A stretch of 64,000 bases of DNA from Utricularia gibba (lineage: Eukaryota; Streptophyta; Magnoliopsida; Lamiales; Lentibulariaceae). The stretch lies in assembly GCA_002189035.1 (NCBI GenBank), contig CM007991.1, forward strand, positions 4,836,001-4,900,000, given 5' to 3'. The notes below the pieces were generated by a model. The model did no database searches, had not been told where the DNA came from, and worked only from the letters and a program-made list of their open reading frames with translations. Shown in pieces: positions 54,152-64,000 of this stretch (positions are counted from its first letter, which is position 1; the number at the start of each line of letters is the position of its first letter). The translations under genes and the position numbers were made by a program.

Positions 54152-55260
54152 GTTGCTACCATGGCAGTTGGGACTTGCCACATCGCCCTACCTTCTGGAT
54201 TATCTCTTGAATTAGATTCTGTTTATTGTGTTCCCTCATTGTCTAAGAACATCGTCTCTATTTCTTGTTTGGACAAGATTGGTTTCGAGTTTTATATAAA
54301 GAACAATTGTTGTTCCATACGAAGAGGGAGTGTGCATTATGGTACTGCCACAATAGTAAACGGAATATATGTTTTGGATCAGCATGATTCAGAACAGATT
54401 AACATGTGCATAAAAAGGCCAAGGATTGACAACATCTTGAATTCTTACCTCTGGCATTGTCGTTTAGGCCATATAAACAAGAAGCGTGTTGAGTACTTAC
54501 ATCGATTGGGATATTTGGACTCAGAAGATTTTGAATCTTATGAAACATGCGAATCTTGTTTATTGGGAAAAATGACAAAGCAACCTTTTCTAGGAAAAGG
54601 AGCAAGAGCTGAAAACTTATTGGATTTAATACATTCTAATGTATGCAGTCCAATGAGCATCACTGCTAGAGGGGGTTTCTCGTATTTCATCACTTTTACC
54701 GATGACCATTCAAGATATGGACGCATCTACTTGATGAAACGAAAATCTGAAGCCTTTGAAAACTTCAAAGAGTTTCGGATGGAGGTCGAGAACCAGCTTG
54801 AGCGTTCCATCAAGAAACTTCGATCAGATTGTGGTGGGGAATACTTGAGTAATGAATTCAAGAATCATTTGAACGACAATGGTATTGCCTCAAAAAGAAC
54901 TCCTCCTGATACACCTGAGCACAATGGTGTTTCTGAGAGGAGAAATCGAACTTTGCTTGACATGGTTCGATCCATGATGAGTTTTGCAGAACTATCAAAG
55001 TCCATGGGATATGCTTTAGAGGCAGCGGCTCATGTTTTGAACAAAGCCCATCGAAATCGGTTGAAACGACTCCTTATGAGATTTGGACTGGTAGAAAACC
55101 GAGTTTCTCCTATCTCAAAGCGTGGGGATGCCCTGCTTATGTAAGAAGGTTGAAGTCAGATAAGTTGGAGAACAAATCTGACAAGTGTTTCTTTCTGAGA
55201 TATCCACAAGAAACCATGGGATACTACTTCTATAATCCTCAAGAGGGAAAGGTTTTCTGA
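54152..55260 (+). pseudogene. Copia protease end and integrase
   Basis: It continues the same frame after the TGA: LPSGLSLELDSVYCVPSLSK, then the HHCC finger (WHCRLGHINKKRVEYLHRLG and CESCLLGKM). The integrase catalytic core shows HSNVCSPMS, FTDDHSRYGRIYLM and RSDCGGEYLSNEF, with the Glu retained; the first D is replaced in the HSNV segment (family: HTDV). RRNRTLLDMVRSMM follows. Near 55050 a one-base shift sends the frame wrong; in the next frame TPYEIWTGRKPS, AWGCPAYVRRL and NKSDKCFFL are readable to about 55258, where a stop occurs. Confidence 0.92.
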
Positions 55261-56170
55261 GATGTTTGAGAACGAGCCAGTGACACCTATAGAGACGCCA
55301 GTGGGTGACTCAAAAGGTAATCTAGGCTCACTATCTCGAAATTGTGTCCCAGAAGCTGGTAATGTACCAGTGAGCAGTCAACTTGAGCAATATGACTTGC
55401 CAAATGTACCAAGCGCGTTTTCTGCCAGAAGATCAGTCCGACAACGTAACCCTATTGTGAGATATGATTTCATTGTTGATGCCGAAGGCATGGGAGACCT
55501 CATATTAGATGAGGAACCTCGGACTTATGACGAAGCAATCAATAGTGCTGAGTCAAGTAAATGGCTTGTTGCCATGAGGGCAGAAATGGATTCCATGCAT
55601 GAGAACAATGTTTGGACATTGGTCGATGCTCCAGAGGGAGTAAATCCTATTGGATGCAAATGGGTATTCAAAAGGAAAACTGACATGGATGGAAATATAT
55701 CTACCTATAAGGCACGACTTGTGGCATAAGGGTATCGTCAAAAACAAGGTGTTGATTATGACGAAACCTTCTCGCCTGTTGCTATGCTGAAGTCCATTCG
55801 AATTTTACTTGCCATTGCTGCTCATTTTGATTATGAGATATGGCAGATGGATGTGAAAACAGTCTTCTTAAATGGAAATTTGGCTGGGGAAGTGTACATG
55901 ACACAACCTGAAGGTTTCACACAAGATCCTAGTAAAGTGTGTAAACTGAACAAATCCATCTATGGGCTAAAGCAAGCTTCAAGAAGTTGGAACATCAACT
56001 TTGATGAGACAATCAAAGAGTTTGGTTTCTCTCAAAATGAAGATGAACCTTGTGTATACAAGAAGGTAGATGGCTTGGCAATCGTATTTCTCATACTATA
56101 TGTGGATGACATATTAGTAATGAGAAATGATGTTGCAACAATGCAATCAGTAAAAATCTGGTTATCCTAG
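55261..56170 (+). pseudogene. Copia reverse transcriptase
   Basis: A linker (SARRSVRQRNPIVRYDF) precedes the fingers: SKWLVAMRAEMDSMHENNVW, CKWVFKRKTDMDGN and YKARLVA, then a TAA at 55727 in place of a Lys codon. It continues VDYDETFSPVAMLKSIRILL, MDVKTVFLNGNLAGEVYMTQ (family has MDVKTAFLNG), LNKSIYGLKQASRSWN and LYVDDILVM with both catalytic aspartates. A TAG at 56168 ends this block. Confidence 0.93.
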
Positions 56171-56640
56171 ACCTTTTCAATGAAAGATCTTGGAGATGCG
56201 GCTTATATATTGGGCATAAAGATCTATAGAGATAGATCAAAGAAACTGAGTGGACTATCACAATCGACCTACATCGATAAAGTGTTAAAGAGGTTTAACA
56301 TGGCTGATTCCAAGAGAGGTTTAACGCCCATGACACATAGAGCACTATTAAGAGTGATGTGCCCCAAAATAGAAGAAGATAGGGATTAGATGGCTCGAAT
56401 CCCACATGCTTCTCCTATTAGGTCAACAATGTATACCACGCTGTGTACTAGACCAGATGTGTCATATGCTTTAAGTGTTGCAAGCAGATATCAGTCGAAC
56501 TCTAGAATGGATCATTGGACTGTATTCAAGAGCATTCTTAAGTACTTAAGAAGGACTAAATACATGTTCCTGATTTATGGTGGTCAAGATCTCGAAATGG
56601 GAGAATATGTTTCCAATCTCATTTGACTTGACGTCTCAAT
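56171..56640 (+). pseudogene. Copia RT thumb and RNase H start
   Basis: FSMKDLGDAAYILGIKIYRD and LSQSTYIDKVLKRFNM are the RT end. A stop at 56387 follows. Then PIRSTMYTTLCTRPDVSYAL, ASRYQSNSRMDHWTVFKSIL and KYLRRTKYMFLIYGGQDLEM lead to RNase H. The GY-DSD-AG segment with the first RNase H aspartates is missing: the frame turns to nonsense after GEYVSN and stops at 56624. Short scraps such as NGGAV are readable nearby, so most of RNase H is deleted. Confidence 0.88.
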
Positions 56641-56781
56641 CAATATACATATTCACCCTAAATGGAGGTGCAGTCACTTAGAAAAGTTCTAAGCAAGATT
56701 GCTCATTCACAATGGACCTAGGACGTCCATGGAGTACATAGAGTCCATTGGTATAAGATACATGATTGATTGGCTCTAGTT

Positions 56782-56793
56782 CAAGTAGGAGAT
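56782..56793 (+). other. Copia polypurine tract
   Basis: CAAGTAGGAGAT lies directly before the 3' LTR start TGTTAG at 56794, as required for priming plus-strand DNA. Confidence 0.8.
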
Positions 56794-58292
56794 TGTTAGT
56801 GTATGTGTTCTAGAGATAATCAACTCATTAGCAAATCTTATCTTTTGATATTTACTTTGAATTATGATCAAATTTATATCATTGATAAAATCCTCTAACT
56901 GATCTATGTGCTATAGAAATTATGATGAGATCATAATGTGAGATTCTTCAAGCACTCATGATCAAGTTAAAAACTTCCTAGCTAGAATATTTGTGAAATG
57001 AGGATATCACAAATACGGATAAGCTGGCACACATTGAGTTCCCTAAGTTGTTTAGGCAATCGTTCTCACAATTGATTTAATAAGATTACTAGAACCTATG
57101 TGTGGGTGTCGATTAGAGAATCGATTCACTGGATGACTCATCTTCGAGATGCTACTATGGGAAGCAAACCAAGTGTCAGTAGCAAGATCTCGAATATGAC
57201 AGCCGTGCAATTAAGCTTAGACTTGAGGTCAACAAAGTTATCTTGATCTTAAGCTCACATTTTCGCTCATTACTAATGGGAGCCTAACCATGGCTCGCCT
57301 AGTATGGATGAGTAGGGATGTGACTCCTTAAGGCTGGAGATAGTTGATTGATCAATAAAGGATTCATCACTCATGTTAGCGATGAGATCATATCTCAAGT
57401 AATTGCATCAAAGCCTAATAGTAAGTCCTGGGCCCAGGGTAATGACACTTGAATTGTTTGAGTAGGTCATTGAGTGTTAGTGCTTGAATGAAATTATAAG
57501 TTCGATACATCAGAAAGACACACACCCATGTTCTAGTATCGAATGAGATATAAGTATGATGAAAGTTGTTCATTGCATGGTGGCTGGTCATGGAAAGGCT
57601 CAATCATTTCACCTGATTATTCTTACATCTTGGGGATCATGATATGTTGCTAGACATCACTCATGATCGATAATGATGGATTTGATTAATTAATAGTTAA
57701 TTAATAAATCCATTATTACGGCCTTGATTGAAGAAGCCTATAGGGTCACACACAATAGTGGAGTCACTCAACGATATAAAATAGAATGACATAATTACAT
57801 GAGATGTAATTGGTAAAGTGGATAAATTAAATTGAGAGTTATTTTGATATGAATATTGATTAAACTCAAAATAAAAGATCATATATAGATAAGATTTGGA
57901 ACATATACATATCTCCACAAGATAAGATCTTTATGGAGATATGATTTGATATGTTACCATATATCTAACAAAAGATTTAGATCTTGAGAGATGCTCCAAG
58001 GTCTTAGTGCTCTCTGAGACTAATCCACAAGGGGGCGTTTTTCTCTACTAGCACCTGAGGAATTCGACCATCATTCAAGAGCCTTGAGAAGGTTATCGAC
58101 GGAGTGCTCCACGTGTGGATACCATAGAGGCCATCTCCTATTGGCGGTTGGTGAACATCGGAGTCATCTTAATGGTATTTTAGCATCCCTATGTCTGATG
58201 TATACCGTATTCCAAGATCTGAGTTGGGGGTTTCTCAAAATTTTAAAATTCTGCTGCTTTTGAGACATACGATATCTACAGGAAACCCAACA
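56794..58292 (+). repeat. 3' LTR of copia
   Basis: 1499 bp, TGTTAGTGTATG to GGAAACCCAACA, followed by the target duplication GAAAA. It is complete, unlike the 5' LTR, and serves as reference for copies A, B and C. Confidence 0.93.
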
Positions 58293-59443
58293 GAAAATGT
58301 CTAATATTTTGCCACAAAACTCGAGTTCTAACATGAATTTTTATGTTTTTATGACTAACACGACAGTCGCGTGTTTTATTTCTAGCTAGGACTAAATCTA
58401 TGATATAGTCTTAACCTTGTTTCTAATAGTTACTTTGAGCAATGCAGCTATTGACAGCCACCCCAAATCTCGAGGAGCCGGAAAAAAACAGTGCAGTCAC
58501 AGAAAGTATGAGCAAAAAGATGGATGAAGTACAAACAAATCCCAAGGAAGAGTAAAAGGAGATTTTTGGAAATAATGGGAGAGAGAGAAGAAGGGGAGGA
58601 CCATTTTTTAACAATGAGAGGGACTTATGGAAAAATATCTCTTAATGGCAACAACACCCAGAAGGGAGGGGGGTGACGATCCAAAAAGAAAAAGTTTCCC
58701 TTTTAAGGTTTTCTTCCATTCTTAATGAACACTGTTCCTAGCTGAGATTAGTTTTAGTTTTCCCTACATGAACAATTTACTGTTTATGTTTTGTTATACA
58801 TCTTATGTTGTTGTTTAACCTTGAGAACAGAATGCTGCTTAGTATGTGTTATGAAGATGCTTTCCTTTCCTTTATTATGAGTAGCTAAGTACTTAGGGGT
58901 TCCTTGGAGTGAAAAGGGGATAAATGTGCTAATCAATCTTTAGACTTTATTACCCATAAGCCACGCCACTTCCTCAGCAAACTAGGATAGATCCACAAGG
59001 GAAAAGTAGTGAAACTTATCTCAACAACCTTAATTAGAGGTAGACCAAAGATTAGGGGGAAAACAAGAGTCCGAGGAGACCTAGACTTTGTTTGTTAGTT
59101 GTTTGAGTTATGGTTTGTGTGAGTATGTTTAATGATAAGCATACATCCCCTAGGAGTCCCAAGGCATCACCCATTTCATCTTAGAAACAACCCAGTTCCA
59201 AAGCATGTTACTTTTGTTTATTGTATTCCATCGTGGTTCTGCCTTAGTTTTAATTAAGACCAAATCTATCAACGTGACACTGATTGCGTGCATTGATAAT
59301 CACATAACAAGCACATGCTCTTCGTGTTCGACCCTAATCACTATGCTCATAATTGTATTATGTTTGAATGTATATTAGGTTATAAATTTTATTTAATAAG
59401 AAAATTCATAATTCAACGACATTGCAATATTTTTTGTTTATCA

Positions 59444-60199
59444 ACGCCACCTATTTTGAATGTAGACTTTGATACTATCTTGATAAAAAAAACCATGCTT
59501 TAACATTTCCTCCTAGTTTCTTTTATGTTTTCTACTTTAATATTCACCTTGTTTAAATGTCTTTCTCAACTGAACTTGTTTACTTCGTCATTTTTGTTAC
59601 TGTTTTCATATGCGAATGGGAACAATAACTTGAGGATGTTGTAGCCTTTTCAATTATGGTTCTCATGGATTAAGTGAAATATTTTATGTTAATTTCCCGA
59701 GGTACTAATTTACATATTCTATTCGATGCTTCATGATCAAGGTGAGTAGATGTATTTTATAAATTTAGTTAGAGTAGACAGCCTTTTTGCAAACAATACC
59801 CCTATTTAATCTTGTTTATGCATAGGACTAATAACTGAAAATCATGTACTTTCTATGTATCGACCTGAACTTACTACTACTACACTATTTTTTTTTGTGT
59901 GAATGAAATGTTATTATTTGTTCAGTTTACAAATATCTTTTGATGGGGAAGATCTTTATAGCAACAACACATTTAGAATTTTCCATCCATTAGTTTGAAG
60001 AGATGCTTTGGTGTTTCAACTCCTCTTCACTCTTATACCAAGGCTTTGGGCCTAATTACCTAAGACAATCCCATCATTCATCAAGCACTTGTTACGTCAA
60101 TTGGCTGCTTAATGTTTTTGAAAAAGTTACACATCTGATCTTGTTCATATAGTAAGCCTAGTCTCATGTTATATGCATTGTCTAATTGCTAAGCTATTG
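59444..60199. other. Unassigned sequence
   Basis: AT-rich DNA with no recognised protein or RNA. It may belong to the decayed copia element whose tail follows. Confidence 0.4.
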
Positions 60200-60724
60200 A
60201 CTTGTTTCAAGAGGATCTTATGCTATGTGGGACGAACAAATGAACATGGGTTATTTAATTAGAAAGAGACTATCATTATATTCAAAGACTGTGAATGCTA
60301 ACTTTGCTAGAGATATTGATATCAAGCACCAATGGGTAATATTTTTCCATCTTGGCACTACCATGATCAACCGACTTCAAAAAAAAAATAAAACAAAGGA
60401 TGATTTCTCCATCCATCATAGAGGTTGAATTTGTAGTTGCACTCGTAGCTAAATACAAGTTCAAGCAACTCACACCCATTGTATTACATTGTGACTCCTC
60501 AAGTACCATAGCCATGATCAAAGTCTCAATTTTTCATCGTGGCAAAAAGCACATTGTAATCAAATACCATGTGATTCAACATTTATTAAAATATTCATAG
60601 ATTCACACTCAATATTGCCCCATAAGTAGCAAATAGCTAATGTAATGACTAACTCTTTGTCTGCATGATTATTTCAGCATTTGGAGAATAGATTGGAACT
60701 TAGAGTTGCCTTCAAGGGAGAGTT
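60200..60724 (+). pseudogene. Decayed copia RNase H tail (second copia family)
   Basis: A segment reading NANFARDIDIKHQWVIFFHL recalls the copia D-DFA-D--KR-STSGYVF-LG stretch. After frame changes, SIIEVEFVVALVAKYKF (family: STTEAEYVA) and PIVLHCDSSSTIAMIKV, KKHIVIKYHVIQHLL follow, which is the terminal RNase H block (HCDS-SAI--A-N--FH-RTKHI). The catalytic residues are partly altered. A purine-rich AAGGGAGAGT precedes the putative LTR. Confidence 0.7.
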
Positions 60725-61012
60725 TGTTTGATGTTAAAGTCAACTAGCAAAGTTGAGTGGCCTAGCAAGTGTGCCAAGTCAAAGAGGAGAACCTTGCGCT
60801 ATCATCCATGCCACGTTTATGAGTGTACTTTCTTAATCAAGATCATGGCATTGCATGATCCCCATGATCATATTCTCAGTTGTAATTTTGTTGAAACTAA
60901 TGAGAATCAAAAGATTTATGTTATGGAATCATCTGTGTATGTTGTTTTGATATTTTTGATTAATTCAATAATTGATTTCCTTGTTATTGCAATTTACAAT
61001 TCTCATTTACAC
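60725..61012 (+). repeat. Probable 3' LTR of the second copia family
   Basis: It starts TGTTTGATGTTAAAGTCAAC directly after a polypurine-like tract. The right end is uncertain, near TTTACACTAG. No second copy is in the window for comparison. Confidence 0.45.
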
Positions 61013-61529
61013 TAGTCTCATACATTATGGTAAGTGCAAACATTGATAGCCATGGATTGGTTCCAACACCAACAGCAGGTGACTTGATTTCCAATAGGAA
61101 CTACATGTTTGACAAATGCAACAAACACAGCTTTGTGGATTATGGTCATCGGTATCTTTGCGCCGTGTGGTGAGAGAGATGAGGAGGATGCATCGTATCG
61201 TACATATATCTGCACCTGAAATCAACAGTTTGCGTGGGGGTGTGGAAAGCTAAACCCGCTTTGGTGAGTAAAAATAAGCCATAAAAACTGTATCCATGCA
61301 TAGACGCGCATGTATCGTATCATCAAATCAATGCCTCTGCTTTATTTATTTATGTGGGTGATGACTGCCCTGCCCTGCCCTGCCCTGCAGCACCCATGTG
61401 GGGGTGGGGGTGGGGGGGTGCCCAGACAGGGGTGGACTGTGGAGTGGAAATCGCTCAAACTTTGGCGGAAACCGAAGAAAGAAAAGCGAAAGGCTGAAAA
61501 AGCTACCAAGAGCAATTTCATTTCTCAAG
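61013..61529 (+). promoter_or_regulatory. Upstream region of the FRIGIDA-like gene
   Basis: The composition rises in GC toward the right. It contains four GCCCT units (61367-61386) and a G-rich stretch (GGGGGTGGGGGTGGGGGGGT, about 61400-61420). No coding frame is supported. The transposon remnants end about 0.5 kb from the likely transcription start. Confidence 0.5.
61367..61386 (+). repeat. (GCCCT)4 microsatellite
   Basis: Four perfect pentanucleotide units, followed by GCAG. It lies about 145 bases upstream of the TATA box. Confidence 0.9.
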
Positions 61530-61537
61530 TATAAATA
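61530..61537 (+). promoter_or_regulatory. TATA box of the FRIGIDA-like gene
   Basis: TATAAATA, in the plant TATA consensus. The start of transcription would be about 61560-61570, giving a leader of about 255 bases that is rich in CCTTCCC/CCCCTCCCC near the start codon. Confidence 0.6.
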
Positions 61538-61821
61538 AATACATGTATACAGTAGGGTGCATGCGAGCGAGGGTACAGCCCCGCGGCCCACCCAGGGCCA
61601 GGGCCATGGGTCTTCTGATCCTTAAGTCCAAGCATCACACACCACCCTATTCCAAGAATCAATGATCCCGCAAACCAAATCAACCTCACCCGCCCCGCCA
61701 TCCATCATTTTCTACACTTTGTTTTTCTTTTTTGGTTTCCGCTGCCCTCCACCCCCCAACTTTCCCTTCCCTTCCCCTCCCCTCCCCTGCCTGGGTAAGC
61801 AAACCAATTGCAGTGGGCGCC

Positions 61822-64000
61822 ATGGGTTCTTTGCCCGATCCTGGCGAGGTCAGCGACCCTCTCCCCAGTTTCGACGACTTTCAGCGCCAAACATCCCTTA
61901 TGACCAGCTGCACTCTTCTTTGGAAGGAACTCTCCGATCACTTGTTCTCTCTCGAGCAGGACCTCATCAACAAATCAGATGCTCTCAAGGCCAAGCTCCA
62001 AACCCTAAGCACCGACACCCAGCAAGCGCTTAAGGCCCTCGATTCCCGCGAGTCCTCCATTTCTAAATCCATGTCTATCACTTTTCAGAAGTTGGATGAC
62101 AACGCCAAAATGTCCATGGCTTCCGCCCTTCTTCCTGCTTTTGCGCACACGGACGACCCTGAAGTTGATGACTCCCAAGGTTTGTTGCTGAAACTTCAAA
62201 GCTTTTGCCGCAGGATGGCCGCCAAAGAGCTCTGGATCTTCGTTACCTCTCGGAAGAAGGAATTTGAATCTTTGAGATTGGAACTGCCAAAAGCTCTAGC
62301 CGACTGTGTTGATCCCCCAAAATTTGTCCTAGAAGCTATATCCGAGGTTTTCCCGTTTGCCCCTCCCAACAACACTACTAATTGCTCGGATCTGGGATGG
62401 GCGTGCGTGTTGTTTCTTGAGTCACTCATTCCGGTAATGATGGATCCAGTATTGGGGAAGGAGAGGATGTTGGTCACTCCCTTCATTAAGTTGAAGGCGG
62501 AGGAGATAGCTGAGGCGTGGAAGCAGAGCTTGGAGGACAGGGGAGGAGTTGAGAATATCAAGACCCCAGATGTGCATTCTTTCTTGCAGCATTTGGTTAC
62601 TTTTGACATCGTCAAGCGCGAGGATTTGAATTTGTATAGGAAGCTTGTGGTAGCTTCTGCTTGGAGGAGGCAGATGCCCAAGCTTGCGCTTTCACTGGGC
62701 CTGAGGGATAAGATGCCTGGTATTCTAGTTCTTGGCTAGTTGTTATTTTTCATAGGATTGCTAACGTCGCTGTGTCTTTCTCACACTAAACTTTGGGGGT
62801 TCGATGTGGAAATACTGCATCCTACTTTGATCTCCATGACATTTGTATCTCTCTTGCAGCTGATGGTTGATGATCACTGATGTTTCGTTTTTTTATCATA
62901 GAATATGACGTTACTTCCCTAGCTAATCCTTCACTACAGCACTTGTTGTAAAATTGGTCTTCAATAGCATCTTATTCCACCTAGAAGTCTGGCTCTGCGT
63001 AGCGCTTCTTTCAGAGCGTGCTATCGTCTTATTTGTTCAGGGATGTTATGTGCACTTTAAAAATATTTATTCGTGGTTCCTTTGTCTCACATGCTATATT
63101 TCTCATAATGTCACACGCGAATTTCACTCTGTGACGTATTAGACATTTAATTTTTTTATTGTTCCCTCATTTTTTTCTTTTACTGATCTTAATTACTCAC
63201 TGAACAGATATGATTGAAGAGCTGATTGGAAAGGGGCAACAGCTGGATGCTGTGCATTTTGCACATGAAGTTGGCCTTGCTGATAAATTCCCTCCGGTTC
63301 CTTTGCTGAAAGCTTTCTTGAAGGATTCAAGAAACGCTTCTGCATTCATACTAGCAGATCCAAACAATTCAGGCCGTGCCTTGGTGAGCTTCTTGCATTT
63401 GATATATGAATGTTTTCTTTGAAGCTCGCTTGGTGCCCTCTTCCAAATAGTTTGAATGTTCAGTATGACGCCTTTCCTTTTTCTAGTTTAGATTTTCTTC
63501 CTTTCTGGAAATTGGATTCCTCACGTCACTACCACCCTGATTTCAAATAAATACCTGTTTACTTGTAATACTCATGTGCCTGAGATCAAATTGGTTGTGT
63601 TGTTGACGCCTTAGCAACATTTTGTGTATTTTGCAGCACATGGCTGCAAAAAAAGAGCTATCAGGTATTCGTGCTGTGCTCAAATGCATTGAAGAATACA
63701 GGCTGGAGGCAGAATTCCCGCCTGAAAGTCTCAAGAAACGCCTTGAGCAACTGGAGAAAGGGAAAACAGAGAAGAGAAATCCTTCCAGCCCAACAGCTAA
63801 AAGAACTCGCGGCAGCGGTGGACCGATGCCCCGGCCAAGGCAGGCCGCTCAACAAATGCTTATGTTTCATCCTTCCCATCACCACCTCCGTATATTCGGT
63901 CTCCTTCCCACGCCCAATACTCTGTTTCGCCGGCATATCCCGCACCCCCGGCAATGTATGGTCATGGAGGCAGGAGCCCGCCATATGCCTATTCACACGA
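61822..64000 (+). CDS. FRL4A-like: FRIGIDA-like protein (FRL4A/FRL4B type), 3' end outside the window
   Basis: FRIGIDA-family proteins act in the nucleus in flowering-time and related transcription control. Exons are 61822-62719, 63208-63383 and 63637 to beyond 64000; introns begin GT and end AG and keep frame (G|AT at junction 1, phase 0 at junction 2). I chose the ATG at 61822 (GCCATGG context; MGSLPDPGE matches the FRL4 start); the frame opens further upstream at 61732 but that part is 5' leader. Exon 1 has a coiled-coil region (LEQDLINKSDALKAKLQTLS) and the FRIGIDA core (ELWIFVTSRKKEFESLRLEL, WACVLFLESLIPVMMDPVLG). Exon 2 reads LIGKGQQLDAVHFAHEVGLA and PPVPLLKAFLKDS. Exon 3 has LRAVLKCIEEY-like and KKRLEQLEKGK segments, then a basic KRTRGSGGP. 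After a C run at 63829-63832 the expected Pro/Tyr-rich tail (NAYVSSFPSPPPY) is in the +1 frame relative to the upstream frame, so one base is missing. Confidence 0.9.
63829..63832 (+). other. Probable one-base deletion in FRIGIDA-like exon 3
   Basis: The run CCCC occurs where family members would need CCCCC to read PMPPAKAGR. The frame as given reads PMPRPRQAAQQ and stays open to the window end without resembling the family, while the other frame gives the conserved tail. It could be a real frameshift or a homopolymer error in the assembly. Confidence 0.75.

Larger units (their letters stand above)
50577..58292 (+). mobile_element. Full-length Ty1/copia element with 1.5-kb LTRs
   Basis: Two LTRs in direct orientation (50577-52031 and 56794-58292) flank gag-pol, and the target duplication GAAAA is perfect (50572-50576 and 58293-58297). 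The polypurine tract AAGTAGGAGAT lies immediately before the 3' LTR. The 5' LTR has lost its last ~40 bases and no primer-binding site follows it. gag-pol has at least five stops or frameshifts and a shortened RNase H, so it is non-autonomous. Copies A, B and C elsewhere in the window are LTRs of the same family. Confidence 0.93.
50539..59443 (+). repeat. 3' LTR of Gy5, split by a copia element
   Basis: The LTR begins TGATAACACATATTT at 50539. It is interrupted at 50576 by the copia insertion, resumes after the duplicated GAAAA at 58298 and ends TGTTTATCA at 59443. Rejoined length is about 1.2 kb. The second part shares structure with 38345-39573: GAGTAGCTAAGTACTTAGGG, AGAGGTAGACCAAAGATTAG, CAAGCACATGCTCTTCGTG, TTCGACC. 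No coding sequence is present apart from the inserted copia. Confidence 0.75.

Noticed and set aside
61346-61591. 81-codon frame on the - strand near the promoter
   Set aside because: It is low-complexity (Pro/Thr and Phe runs) produced by the G-rich and A-rich strand composition.
61732-61821. Upstream in-frame ATG extending the FRIGIDA-like protein by 30 residues
   Set aside because: The extra residues are Pro/Ser low complexity from the pyrimidine-rich leader, and the family start (MGSLPDPGE) with a good context is at 61822.
62196-62681. 161-codon frame on the - strand
   Set aside because: It is fully antisense to FRIGIDA-like exon 1 and shows no independent similarity.

Overview
This window is nuclear DNA from a flowering plant with a repeat-rich genome. 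Only one gene looks like an ordinary host gene: a FRIGIDA-like (FRL4A/FRL4B-type) gene on the + strand at the far right (61822 to beyond 64000). It has canonical GT-AG introns, a TATA box and a pyrimidine-rich leader. Nearly everything else is transposable elements in various states of decay, several nested in one another. I recognise Ty3/gypsy elements (mainly Athila-like, with tRNA-Asp primer sites, plus Tekay/Del-like remnants), Ty1/copia elements, PIF/Harbinger elements and a hAT fragment.

Layout from left to right. 1-2500: AT-rich DNA with degenerate repeats. 2500-2834: broken gypsy remnant. 2835-9000: Athila-like element (Gy1) with both LTRs, but reverse transcriptase, RNase H and the integrase core are deleted. 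9077-17166: PIF/Harbinger complex made of a truncated copy (split by a solo copia LTR, 9601-11101) followed by a long copy (11413-17166) with terminal inverted repeats. 17500-20000: Del-like gypsy remnant and an LTR. 20000-26590: second, inverted and more decayed Harbinger copy, split by a gypsy LTR. 27420-29094: gag zinc-knuckle scrap, gypsy LTR fragment and truncated copia LTR. 29095-33190: gypsy gag-pol on the - strand (Gy2). 33664-34962: a different Harbinger transposase. 35262-39573: gypsy LTR fragment, Tekay-like pol (-) and an Athila-like LTR. 39574-43935: Gy3 (-). 43936-45415: copia LTR. 45416-47735: Gy4 (+). 47736-48950: hAT fragment fused to the 3' part of another Athila-like element (Gy5), whose 3' LTR is split by a full-length copia element (50577-58292, target duplication GAAAA). 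60200-61012: decayed copia tail. Then the FRIGIDA-like gene.

The most unusual content is in the two Harbinger copies. Each carries three genes in the same relative order: the DDE transposase, then, in the same direction, a multi-exon gene with an FCP1-type (HAD superfamily) phosphatase-like domain, then a convergent Myb/SANT-like ORF1 gene. A tandem-repeat block lies between the phosphatase-like gene and ORF1 in both, although the repeat sequences differ. Two diverged copies in opposite orientation sharing this layout suggests that the phosphatase-like gene is an inherited part of this Harbinger lineage rather than a one-off gene capture. The HAD motifs are altered: motif I reads DVNG and the late motif reads INDAP, so catalysis is doubtful.

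Almost every transposon gene here carries stops, frameshifts or deletions, so most are marked as pseudogenes. Frames and homologies were judged by eye; no database search was run. Edges given to the base are those where a terminal dinucleotide, target duplication or splice site can be read. Others are approximate.
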